Below are positions 8,445-15,795 of a DNA stretch of 64,000 nt, in pieces. A program made the translations under genes and the position numbers. The stretch is from Oscillospiraceae bacterium. Lineage in GTDB: Bacteria; Bacillota; Clostridia; Oscillospirales; CAG-272. The notes under the pieces were generated by a model, which had not been told where the DNA came from, did not search any database, and saw nothing but the letters and a program-made list of their open reading frames with translations. Where the stretch lies: the NCBI GenBank assembly GCA_015063535.1, contig SVTY01000006.1:1-64000 (forward strand), read 5' to 3'. The stretch's first letter is position 1, and each line of letters begins with the position of its first letter.

Positions 8445-8715
8445 TCAGTTTTCCTCGCCATCCAAGAAAATAACGATCTTGCGGTTATTTTCCGATCCGA
8501 TGGAGACGGTAGCCCTCTGCATCCACGGAGACCTTGGTGTATTCCTCTTTCTTTCCGTCGATGCGCTTATTGGCTGCCGGATTGGCAAGGTATTGCAGGA
8601 AATCCAGCGTCTCACCGTGGTGTCCGATGAGTACGGCGGCACGCTCACCGCTAATGGCAATGCGTACCTCGCCCTTGCCTCCTTCGGTAACGGCGATCTC
8701 GGCTTCAATGTTCAT
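8445..8715 (-). pseudogene. Truncated, frameshifted jag fragment
   Basis: The minus strand encodes the KH-domain part of Jag (MNIEAEIAVTEGG... VSVDAEGYR) and then, after an out-of-frame deletion, its last residues IGSENNRKIVIFLDGEEN in another frame. The loss of about 152 bases (not a multiple of three) removes the R3H region and shifts the frame. The N-terminal Jag domain is also missing because the copy stops at 8719. The intact gene is at 12657-13304. Confidence 0.88.
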
Positions 8716-9506
8716 ATCGGAAGGTGCTGACTGCGATAGGTACCGGGCGTCATGCCCGTTTGCTTACGAAACACACGGCAAAAGTAGGAGGTATCCCAAA
8801 AGCCGCACCGGGTGGCAATCTGTGAGATGGGGATGGCGGGGATGTGCGACAGCAATTGTGCGGCGTGACGGATGCGGATACGGCGTATATATTCCACGGG
8901 AGTGGTATGCTCTTCGCTTCGAAACAGGCGAAAGAGGAGAGATTCCGAAATTCCTACCGCCGCTGCGATCTCTTCTACTGCCAGATCTCTGGCAAAATTC
9001 TGCTCAATGTATGCTTTGGCGCAAAGCAGAGCGGGCGTTTGCGTATCGGCACGGAGCACCTCGAAAAAGGTGATGATCAGATCGTAAACGGCGGCGGAGA
9101 GACGTTCGGGTGATTCGTTCCGTGCCGCCAGCCGACAGAGCCGTTCCATCAGAGGGCGGATGGATTTGTCGCTGACATGGGCAAACGGGGGGATGTGCAG
9201 ATAATCCAATAGGGAATCGGCAAACATGCCGTCAAAGGATATCCATCCGGTTTGAAAGCGATCGCCGTCCTGCCGATAGGCGATAGGGACGTCCTTACGG
9301 GTAAAGACTACGGTACCTTCGTAGAGACGAACCGAGTCGGTTGGCGTTTCAAATAAGCCACTCCCTTGCTCGATGCACAAAAATTGATGAAAGGTGCCTC
9401 CCTTCGGACGGCAGACGGGTGCTTGCGCATGACCGTTTCCCGCCGTGCGCAGATACAGGGGGAGCATGGTTCGGGCTTGCTCCTCGACTTGACAAAAAAT
9501 CTTCAT
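8712..9506 (-). CDS. AraC-family transcriptional regulator
   Basis: A 264-residue regulator. Residues 1-150 look like a cupin-type sugar-sensing domain; residues about 165-260 hold the two helix-turn-helix motifs (AVEEIAAAVGIS..., ISQIATRCGFWDTSYFCRVF) ending in the GMTPGTYR signature. It is divergent from the beta-galactosidase gene at 9619 with a 112-base shared promoter region, so it very likely controls that gene in response to a sugar. Its last codons and TGA stop lie inside the duplicated segment (8712-8719), so its very C-terminus may have been set by the duplication junction. Confidence 0.88.
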   Translation of the reverse strand: MKIFCQVEEQARTMLPLYLRTAGNGHAQAPVCRPKGGTFHQFLCIEQGSGLFETPTDSVRLYEGTVVFTRKDVPIAYRQDGDRFQTGWISFDGMFADSLLDYLHIPPFAHVSDKSIRPLMERLCRLAARNESPERLSAAVYDLIITFFEVLRADTQTPALLCAKAYIEQNFARDLAVEEIAAAVGISESLLFRLFRSEEHTTPVEYIRRIRIRHAAQLLSHIPAIPISQIATRCGFWDTSYFCRVFRKQTGMTPGTYRSQHLPI

Positions 9507-9520
9507 GGGCTCTCCTTTGT

Positions 9521-9555
9521 ATAGGATAATCCTATTTCTGTGAAATTTCCTATTT
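9521..9555 (+). promoter_or_regulatory. Candidate AraC operator (direct repeat and palindrome)
   Basis: TCCTATTT occurs twice in the same direction at 9530-9537 and 9548-9555, the second touching the -35 box. The first is also the right half of a 15-base palindrome, ATAGGATAATCCTAT (9521-9535). Paired direct half-sites next to the -35 element are typical of AraC activators. The assignment is inferred from position and pattern. Confidence 0.5.
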
Positions 9556-9581
9556 ACAAGCTTATCAAAAAGTATTATACT
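9553..9581 (+). promoter_or_regulatory. Promoter of the GH2 beta-galactosidase gene
   Basis: TTTACA (9553-9558) and TATACT (9576-9581) are spaced by 17 bases. The ATG is 38 bases after the -10 box. Confidence 0.7.
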
Positions 9582-9618
9582 ACAAGTAATATGATATTGT
9601 CAAGTCGAAAGGAGAAAA

Positions 9619-12609
9619 ATGATGAGACTGACAGAATATTCCTATCACAAGGATCCCAAAACCGTCCGTCTGCACGAGATGGACGGACACGCCTATTTCA
9701 TTCCCTTTGATACGCCCGAGCGGACGGGAGATGCCAGAGAGACCTCTCCCTATTTTCATTCTCTTTGCGGAGATTGGCGTTTTTTGTGGAAGCCCTCGGT
9801 GTACGATATGGAGGAGTTTTTCGAAGAGGGCTATGATTGCTTGGCTTTTGAGACGGTTTCTGTGCCCGAGGTCTGGCAGGCACACGGCAAGGACAGAGCA
9901 CAGTATCAGACCTCACCCTATCCCTTTGTGTTCGATCCGCCCTACATACCCGAAAAAAATCCGTGTGCTGCCTATGTCAAGGATTTTGAACTATCGCCCG
10001 TGGCGGGGAAGCGGTATGAGCTGCACATCGAAGGCAAGGACAGCTGTGCGTATGTGTGGATGAACGGTTCCTTTGTGGGGTACGGAGAGGTACCGCACAA
10101 CGATTCATCCTTTGACGTGACCCCGTATTTGCGGAAGGGAGCGAATCGCCTGTGTATTTTGGTCATGAAATGGTGTACGGGTACGTATTTTGACGATCAG
10201 GACAAGCTTCGGCTGTCGGGGCTGTTCCGAGAGATCTATGTGTTGGAGAGAGCGGCGGATGGGATCGAGGACTTCCGCATTCGTACCTCCATGGACGGAG
10301 TTGTGTCTCTGTCGGTGAGGGCGGCAGCTGAGGTGCGGGCAAAAATTTGGGACAGGGAACGGCTTCTTTGGGAGGGCTTCGTTTCCGAACAGTCGATGAC
10401 GGTCACGGTAGAGAATCCCCGTCTTTGGTCGGCGGAGGATCCTTATTTGTACACCTTGGAGCTTGCGGCGGCGGGAGAATGTATTCGCCATCGGTTCGGA
10501 ATTCGGGAAACGGCAGTCAAGGACGGCGTGTTTTGTATCAACGGTCGGGCGGTCAAGCTGTACGGCGCCAACCGTCACGATTCCTCTCCCGACACGGGCT
10601 ATGCGGTGGATATGGCGCATATGCGTCGGGATATTTTGCTGATGAAGCAACACAATCTTAATGCCATCCGAACCTCTCATTATCCTAACGATCCTCGCTT
10701 TTACGGCTTGTGCGATGAGCTTGGCATGTATGTTTTATCTGAGGCGGATCTGGAATGTCACGGCTGTACGTATCCGAAGGTGTGGGATATGCTGGTGGAC
10801 GATACGGAATGGGAAACAGTGGTGTTGGATCGGGTGCGTCGGATGCACGATGCCTTGAAAAACGCTACCTGTATCGTCATCTGGTCGTTGGGCAACGAAT
10901 CCTCTTGGGGCAGAAATCTGCGACGGGCGGCGATCGGTCTGCGGGAGTGGGATGACAACGAGCGTCCGATCCACTATCAGGTACAGCTGTCGGCGTATGA
11001 GGCAATGAGTCCCGAGAAGCAGGCGGAGGTAAATGGCGTTTTGGATTTCTTCAGCCTAATGTATCCGGGGCTGGATCAGCTGGACGGACATTTGCGGAAT
11101 GAAACCATCCCCCATCCCTTTTTGATCTGTGAATACAGCCACTCCATGGGAAATAGCTGCGGAGATTTGCGGTTTTACGATGAATATTTTCAAAAATCTC
11201 CTCGCTTTGCGGGCAGTTTTATATGGGAATGGTGCGACCATGCCCTTCGGATCAAGGATGAGCGGGGAATCGAATTTTTGGGTTACGGCGGTGACTTTGG
11301 AGAAACGCATCACGGTAGAAATATCTGCATGGACGGCTTGGTAGATCCCGACCGTCTGCCCCACTCCAATCTTCTGGAGGCAAAGGCGGTCTTTGCGCCT
11401 GTACGAATCACCCGAGAGGCAGACGGCAGGCTCTGTATTCATAACCGTCATGCCTTCTGTGATCTGTCCCGCTATGAGATGAGCTGGGAGGTGGCGGTGG
11501 ACGGACAGCGGATCGATGGAGGCGTGCTTTCCGTGAATCCTCTGCCGGGAGAGCGGGTGACGGTGCCCCTCCCCTTGCGGGAGCGGTATGAGGGAGAGCT
11601 TGCCGCTTTGACCGTGTGGGTCAGATTGGTAAACGAACAGCCGTGGGCTCCCAAGGGACATTTGGTTACGGCGGCATCCTTTGAATTGCCCTGCGACCGT
11701 CCTGTGCGTCCCGCTTCCAAGAAGGCCCCGATCCTGACTGAGACACGAACCTCCTATTTGGTAACCGGCGAGAGCTTTTCCGTTGCGTTTCGCAAGGATG
11801 AGGGCGTGCCGGGCGAATGGATCGTGGGCGGCAAGCCGTTACTGCGGCAGGGACTTCGGCTGAATTGCTTCCGTGCGCCCACCGATAACGACAGCACCAA
11901 GAACAAGCGGCTGAATGTCTCGATGCAGTGGGAAAGCAATTCGATGTTCGGAAATATTGAATATACGGAATGGACGGTCAAGGGCTTTTCCGCTTGTGTG
12001 AAGGACGGTGCCGTGATTCTTGGCGGAGAGCTGGTGTTCGGCGTGCAGGGACGGTGCCCGATTGCCGTGGGGCGGATCGAATACGAGATCGACGGAGACG
12101 GACGGTTGACCGTTCGTCAAAAGGGAACGATCTCCGAACAGCTTCCGTATTTTCTGCCTCGGTATGGATATATCTTTTCTCTTGCCGCACCGGCACAGAA
12201 GGTGCGCTATGGCGGATGGGGCCCTGCCGAGTGCTATGAGGATAAGCGTATGCATGCTCTGCTTGGGGAGTACGACTATCTGCCCGACGATCCCAAGGGT
12301 ACTTGGGAACGGCCGCAGGAATGCGGCAGTCACTGCGACACCCGTTGGGTCACTCTTCAGTGCGGAGATCGGACACTGCGGGTGAGCGGCGAGTGCTTTT
12401 CCTTCTGTGCCTCGAATTACGATCTGCACGGAGTGACGGCGGCAAAGCATCAAAAGGATCTGACGCCGCTTGCAGGAACAGAGCTATATATAGACTGGCG
12501 CATGAGCGGCGTCGGCTCCGCCTCCTGCAGCGGACAGGTTGCCGTGGAGGCGTGCAGGATCAATGCGGGAGAAAACTTTGATTTTTCGATCACACTGGAA
12601 GCAGAATAA
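9619..12609 (+). CDS. lacZ: Beta-galactosidase, glycoside hydrolase family 2 (LacZ type)
   Basis: A 996-residue GH2 enzyme with the full LacZ architecture: sugar-binding domain (about 40-215), immunoglobulin-like domain, TIM barrel (about 315-600), a further Ig-like domain and the C-terminal beta-galactosidase small-chain domain. The acid/base is Glu427 in WSLGNES and the nucleophile Glu505 in CEYSHSMGN. It hydrolyses terminal beta-galactosides such as lactose. There is no signal peptide, so it is cytoplasmic. GGAGAAAAATG gives the start; a second ATG follows directly. It is divergent from the AraC regulator and convergent with jag. Confidence 0.93.
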   Translation: MMRLTEYSYHKDPKTVRLHEMDGHAYFIPFDTPERTGDARETSPYFHSLCGDWRFLWKPSVYDMEEFFEEGYDCLAFETVSVPEVWQAHGKDRAQYQTSPYPFVFDPPYIPEKNPCAAYVKDFELSPVAGKRYELHIEGKDSCAYVWMNGSFVGYGEVPHNDSSFDVTPYLRKGANRLCILVMKWCTGTYFDDQDKLRLSGLFREIYVLERAADGIEDFRIRTSMDGVVSLSVRAAAEVRAKIWDRERLLWEGFVSEQSMTVTVENPRLWSAEDPYLYTLELAAAGECIRHRFGIRETAVKDGVFCINGRAVKLYGANRHDSSPDTGYAVDMAHMRRDILLMKQHNLNAIRTSHYPNDPRFYGLCDELGMYVLSEADLECHGCTYPKVWDMLVDDTEWETVVLDRVRRMHDALKNATCIVIWSLGNESSWGRNLRRAAIGLREWDDNERPIHYQVQLSAYEAMSPEKQAEVNGVLDFFSLMYPGLDQLDGHLRNETIPHPFLICEYSHSMGNSCGDLRFYDEYFQKSPRFAGSFIWEWCDHALRIKDERGIEFLGYGGDFGETHHGRNICMDGLVDPDRLPHSNLLEAKAVFAPVRITREADGRLCIHNRHAFCDLSRYEMSWEVAVDGQRIDGGVLSVNPLPGERVTVPLPLRERYEGELAALTVWVRLVNEQPWAPKGHLVTAASFELPCDRPVRPASKKAPILTETRTSYLVTGESFSVAFRKDEGVPGEWIVGGKPLLRQGLRLNCFRAPTDNDSTKNKRLNVSMQWESNSMFGNIEYTEWTVKGFSACVKDGAVILGGELVFGVQGRCPIAVGRIEYEIDGDGRLTVRQKGTISEQLPYFLPRYGYIFSLAAPAQKVRYGGWGPAECYEDKRMHALLGEYDYLPDDPKGTWERPQECGSHCDTRWVTLQCGDRTLRVSGECFSFCASNYDLHGVTAAKHQKDLTPLAGTELYIDWRMSGVGSASCSGQVAVEACRINAGENFDFSITLEAE

Positions 12610-13083
12610 CAAACAGAGAAGCCGTTGCGATTGCAACGGCTTCTCTGTTGTTTGGTTCAGTTTTCCTCGCCATCCAAGAAAATAACGATCTTGCGGTTAT
12701 TTTCCGATCCGATGGAGTTGGTGGAAACACCCTCCATCTGCTGGATCTCAGAGTGGATGATCCGTCTTTCATACGGATTCATCGGCTCCAGCATGACGCT
12801 CTTTTTGTACTTGAGTACCTTGGTTGCCATTCTTCTTGCCAACGCCCGAAGAGTCTCTTCTCTCTTGGCACGGTAGCCCTCTACATCCACGGAGACCTTG
12901 GTGTATTCCTCTTTCTTTCCGTCGATGCGCTTATTGGCTGCCAGATTGGCAAGGTATTGCAGGGAATCCAGCGTCTCACCGTGGTGTCCGATGAGTACGG
13001 CGGCACGCTCGCCACTAATGGCAATGCGTACCTCGCCCTTGCCTCCTTCGGTAACAGCGATCTCGGCTTCAATGTTCATATCC
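12585..13083. repeat. Direct segmental duplicate (copy B)
   Basis: The parental-looking copy of the duplicated segment: it contains the true 3' ends of lacZ and jag and the terminator between them. The partner is at 8373-8719. Confidence 0.9.
12611..12651. terminator. Bidirectional terminator between lacZ and jag
   Basis: AGAGAAGCCGTTGC pairs with GCAACGGCTTCTCT, extended by AACA/TGTT on the outside. It lies in the gap between the convergent lacZ and jag genes. Confidence 0.8.
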
Positions 13084-13304
13084 GACAGGAGCTGACGGAC
13101 AAAAGCGATGGCTCTTGCCTGTCCGCCTGCGGTGTAGGTTGCGCTGATCTTGGCATCGGTAGCACCCAGTCCGAGAAAGCCCTTCTTCGGCTCCTCCAAT
13201 ACGGTATACTCGATTTTATCCGCAGAGGGAGCACCCAGCTCAGTTACGGCAAGGGCTACCGCTTCCTCAACGGTCTTTGCTGTAATAATCACTTCTTTTT
13301 TCAC
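12657..13304 (-). CDS. jag: RNA-binding protein Jag/KhpB (SpoIIIJ-associated)
   Basis: A 215-residue protein with the Jag N-terminal domain (1-50, KTVEEAVALAVTELG and KGFLGLG), a KH-II domain with the GHHGETLDSLQYL motif (about 75-150), and an R3H domain (about 150-212, NPYERRIIH). It binds RNA and in Firmicutes works with KhpA in cell-division and envelope control. It lies directly after yidC, overlapping its stop codon by four bases, the usual order. It ends convergently with lacZ. Confidence 0.92.
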   Translation of the reverse strand: MKKEVIITAKTVEEAVALAVTELGAPSADKIEYTVLEEPKKGFLGLGATDAKISATYTAGGQARAIAFVRQLLSDMNIEAEIAVTEGGKGEVRIAISGERAAVLIGHHGETLDSLQYLANLAANKRIDGKKEEYTKVSVDVEGYRAKREETLRALARRMATKVLKYKKSVMLEPMNPYERRIIHSEIQQMEGVSTNSIGSENNRKIVIFLDGEEN

Positions 13305-14566
13305 GATCCTTCTCCGTCTTTTTTGTTTTTGTCTTCGGCAGTTTCTTCTTTGCCGTCCATTTTATCTTGCAGGGATTGGTGGTATTCATCCATGGTCGAA
13401 CCATTCTTTTTCTTTGCTTTCTTTTCCTTGACCTCGGGCTTATCGTCCTTTTTCAGCGTTGCGCCGCCCAGCAGACCGCCGCCCTTTGCTGCGGCTTTCT
13501 TTTGCTCGGCTTCTGCCGCCTCTTGGGCTTCCAGCGCCTCCCGATGCTTGATGGCAGCTTCTCGGGTATCCTCAAAGTCCTCATCGTCGATATGGTGCAG
13601 GGAGCGAACCACTCTGCCTGACTTGGTTCTCGGTCCCTTTTCGGGACGGACGTTCATTTCCTTTTCCGCTGCCTTGTAATCCTCCTCGGTAAAGACGGGG
13701 ATGGGCATAGCTGCCTTCAGGATCCACTGCTTGATAACGCCGAGGATGCTCTTGAAGATCCAGTACACGCCGATGGCGGCGGGTACGCCGAAGGTAATGA
13801 ATACACTGAACAGGGGCATGGTAATGTCCATCACATTATTGGAGCATCCCATTGCCTTATCGTCCGCCATAGGCTGGTAGGAAAGCTTTCTGGTCAGCTT
13901 CATGCTTCCGAAATAAACCAAGAAGGTCAGCAGGGGAACCAACAACAGCCAGTTGAAGGTCTTGAAGCTGGGGATGGCTCCCAGGTCGATCGCACCGCCG
14001 AACAGGGTCAGGTTGGGCAGATCGGCAAGTCCGATATCAAAGCCCGCAATGCCCGAAAAGGCGGTGGGGTCGGTGGTCAGAATGTTGCGGATGGCACCCA
14101 TCATGTCTACGTTGCGGGAAGCGGCGGTTGCGGCATCAAAGCTGTAACCGAAGCTGTTGACAGCGGGGACGAGCTGAGCAATGGTCTCCGCAGACAGACC
14201 GCAGACGTATTGCAGGGGGCTCATGACGACATTGTACAGGATCAGGATGATGGGAAGCTGGATCAGCAGGGGCAGGCATCCGCCCATGGGGTTGTAGCCT
14301 TCCTTCTGATAAAGCTCCTGAATCTCCATGGTCATTTTTTGCTTGGTTGGTTGATCGTCCCGACCGGCGTACTTTTTACGGATCGCCATTTCCTTGGGAC
14401 GGAGCTTTGCTTGCTTGATGGAGTTTTTCTGCTGCTTGATGCCGAAGGGTAACAACAGCAGTTCAACAAGAATGGCAAAGGCAAGCAATGCCAAAATGTA
14501 CTGATTACCGAGGATATTACTCAGAAAGCTGATGATACCTCCAAACAGTTTGTTGATAAAATTCAT
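13301..14566 (-). CDS. yidC: Membrane protein insertase YidC
   Basis: About 421 residues of the YidC/Oxa1/SpoIIIJ family, which inserts proteins into the cytoplasmic membrane. Membrane segments are visible near 20-40, 100-130 (GCLPLLIQLPIILILYNVV) and two later helices near 230-310. The C-terminal tail of about 100 residues is rich in Lys and Glu. The start is uncertain: ATG 14566 (MNFINKL) matches the family N-terminus but lacks a ribosome site, whereas TTG 14596 has AGAGAGGA directly adjoining it. A short GC-rich hairpin lies between the two. A 50-residue Gly/Thr/Asp-rich insert near 145-190 is longer than in many relatives. Confidence 0.9.
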   Translation of the reverse strand: MNFINKLFGGIISFLSNILGNQYILALLAFAILVELLLLPFGIKQQKNSIKQAKLRPKEMAIRKKYAGRDDQPTKQKMTMEIQELYQKEGYNPMGGCLPLLIQLPIILILYNVVMSPLQYVCGLSAETIAQLVPAVNSFGYSFDAATAASRNVDMMGAIRNILTTDPTAFSGIAGFDIGLADLPNLTLFGGAIDLGAIPSFKTFNWLLLVPLLTFLVYFGSMKLTRKLSYQPMADDKAMGCSNNVMDITMPLFSVFITFGVPAAIGVYWIFKSILGVIKQWILKAAMPIPVFTEEDYKAAEKEMNVRPEKGPRTKSGRVVRSLHHIDDEDFEDTREAAIKHREALEAQEAAEAEQKKAAAKGGGLLGGATLKKDDKPEVKEKKAKKKNGSTMDEYHQSLQDKMDGKEETAEDKNKKDGEGS

Positions 14567-14605
14567 GGTTTGCGAGCCGGCGGTAGCCGCCGACAATCCT
14601 CTCTT

Positions 14606-14920
14606 TTAGTGTTTTGCCTCCTTTGAGGCATCCTTGTCATTGTCGCTCTCTTTCGCAGAGCCGTTTTCTTTCTTTCGCCCATCCCGTTGATATTTGGGGA
14701 TTCTTTTCGGCGGAACGGGGTCAAAGCCCCCCGCACAGAACGGATTACAGCGCAGGATGCGCCGTACCGTGAGCCAGAATCCCACAAAAAAGCCTCGTTT
14801 TTGAAATGCCTCTAAGGCATAGGCAGAGCAGGTAGGGGTGAACCTACAGCAGGGATTTCGTTTCAATGGGGAAAGAAATTTCCGATAAAACCGTATCAGG
14901 GCTATGCAAACATACTTCAT
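14606..14920 (-). CDS. yidD: Membrane protein insertion efficiency factor YidD
   Basis: 104 residues. The family core is clear at the N-terminus: [26 protein letters not shown] and [16 protein letters not shown]. The final 30 residues are a charged extension. It assists YidC and sits between rnpA and yidC as usual, overlapping rnpA by four bases. Confidence 0.93.
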   Translation of the reverse strand: MKYVCIALIRFYRKFLSPLKRNPCCRFTPTCSAYALEAFQKRGFFVGFWLTVRRILRCNPFCAGGFDPVPPKRIPKYQRDGRKKENGSAKESDNDKDASKEAKH

Positions 14921-15327
14921 AATGCGTTGCTGTCGTTTTCACAAGGGGCGGACTGCAAGGGTCGCAGCAGCTCCAGCTTGGAAAAGGCGGCACTCAGCTC
15001 CCGCTCCACATCGGTGCTTTTTTTACCGAGAATGGCGCCTCGGGCGCTGATGACGATGAGAAAGCCGGTACGCAGGCGGGGGCGGAGCGGGTCATAGGCA
15101 GCGCGGATGATCCGCTTGGCTCGGTTGCGCTCTACGGCGCCCCCCAGCTTTTTGGAGACCGAAAGCCCCAGCCGATTGACATAGTGCTTTTCGGGGTTCT
15201 CCTTGCGCAGTCTGCCTGCGGCGTAGTCCTTCAGGACATAGACCGCCACATAGCTGCCCACAAACCGTTTGCCGTTCCGATATGCCTTTTGGTACAGGTG
15301 GTTTTCTCTGATGGCAATGTTTTTCAT
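14917..15327 (-). CDS. rnpA: Ribonuclease P protein component
   Basis: 136 residues from the ATG at 15327. The RNase P signature is seen as [21 protein letters not shown]. It binds the catalytic RNase P RNA and helps process tRNA 5' ends. The reading frame stays open upstream to 15432, but the extra residues do not match the family, and the ATG at 15327 gives the normal N-terminus ([19 protein letters not shown]). Confidence 0.93.
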   Translation of the reverse strand: MKNIAIRENHLYQKAYRNGKRFVGSYVAVYVLKDYAAGRLRKENPEKHYVNRLGLSVSKKLGGAVERNRAKRIIRAAYDPLRPRLRTGFLIVISARGAILGKKSTDVERELSAAFSKLELLRPLQSAPCENDSNAL

Positions 15328-15444
15328 GGTTGATCCATCTTTCCTTCTTTGGATTTGCTTAAAGCAAAAACCCCGATGCACTCGAAAAACAGAGACTGCT
15401 TTTGGGTCATCGGCGGTTTTATGTTTCGGCAAACAGACGAACGA

Positions 15445-15579
15445 TCAATAGGTCAGTCTTTTTCTGCCCTTTGCACGTCTTCTCTTCAGGACATTTCTGC
15501 CATCGGCAGTTGCCATTCTCTTTCTGAAGCCGTGCTCTTTTTTTCTCTGACGCTTTTTGGGTTGATAGGTTCTGAGCAT
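15445..15579 (-). CDS. rpmH: 50S ribosomal protein L34
   Basis: A 44-residue protein reading [18 protein letters not shown]... ending KGRKRLTY, the highly conserved L34 sequence. A GGAGG lies 10 bases upstream of the ATG at 15579. It heads the rpmH-rnpA-yidD-yidC-jag operon. In most bacteria dnaA would lie divergently beyond it; here a beta-galactosidase gene is found instead. Confidence 0.97.
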   Translation of the reverse strand: MLRTYQPKKRQRKKEHGFRKRMATADGRNVLKRRRAKGRKRLTY

Positions 15580-15692
15580 GATTCTTGCACCTCCTTAATT
15601 TTGTTTTCATCCCGGGACTCGAGATGCCCGGAATGATCCGGAAGCGTGTTGCTTTTCAGCCAAAAATACGCTTTTACACAATGACATCTTAT

Positions 15693-15721
15693 ATTAAACC
15701 ATAATTTGAATGATTTGTCAA
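15693..15721 (-). promoter_or_regulatory. Promoter of the rpmH operon
   Basis: On the minus strand TTGACA (15721-15716) and TTTAAT (15698-15693) are separated by 17 bases. The 15580-15795 gap otherwise holds A+T-rich sequence; no cluster of DnaA boxes (TTATCCACA) was seen. Confidence 0.7.
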
Positions 15722-15795
15722 GATATTTTTTGAATTTTTTCGGATTTTTTGAAAAATCTCTTGGCAGCACGCCTCCGAATATGGGGATGACGGTG

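Larger units (their letters stand above)
8373..8719. repeat. Direct segmental duplicate (copy A) of 12585-13083
   Basis: This segment matches 12585-13083 almost base for base, starting with the last codons of the lacZ gene, through its terminator hairpin, into the 3' part of jag. Copy A lacks about 152 bases found in copy B (roughly 12718-12869). It begins right after the stop codon of the lipoprotein gene and ends at the 3' end of the AraC gene. Together the copies bracket the araC-lacZ cassette in direct orientation. Confidence 0.9.

Noticed and set aside
8485..8715. 76-codon open frame read as a KH-domain protein
   Set aside because: It is the remnant of jag in the duplicated segment, without a ribosome site and truncated at both ends by the deletion and the duplication border.
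15580..15795. Possible replication origin beside rpmH
   Set aside because: Position is suggestive, but only a poor DnaA-box-like sequence (TTTTACACA) was seen and no cluster, so no oriC is called.
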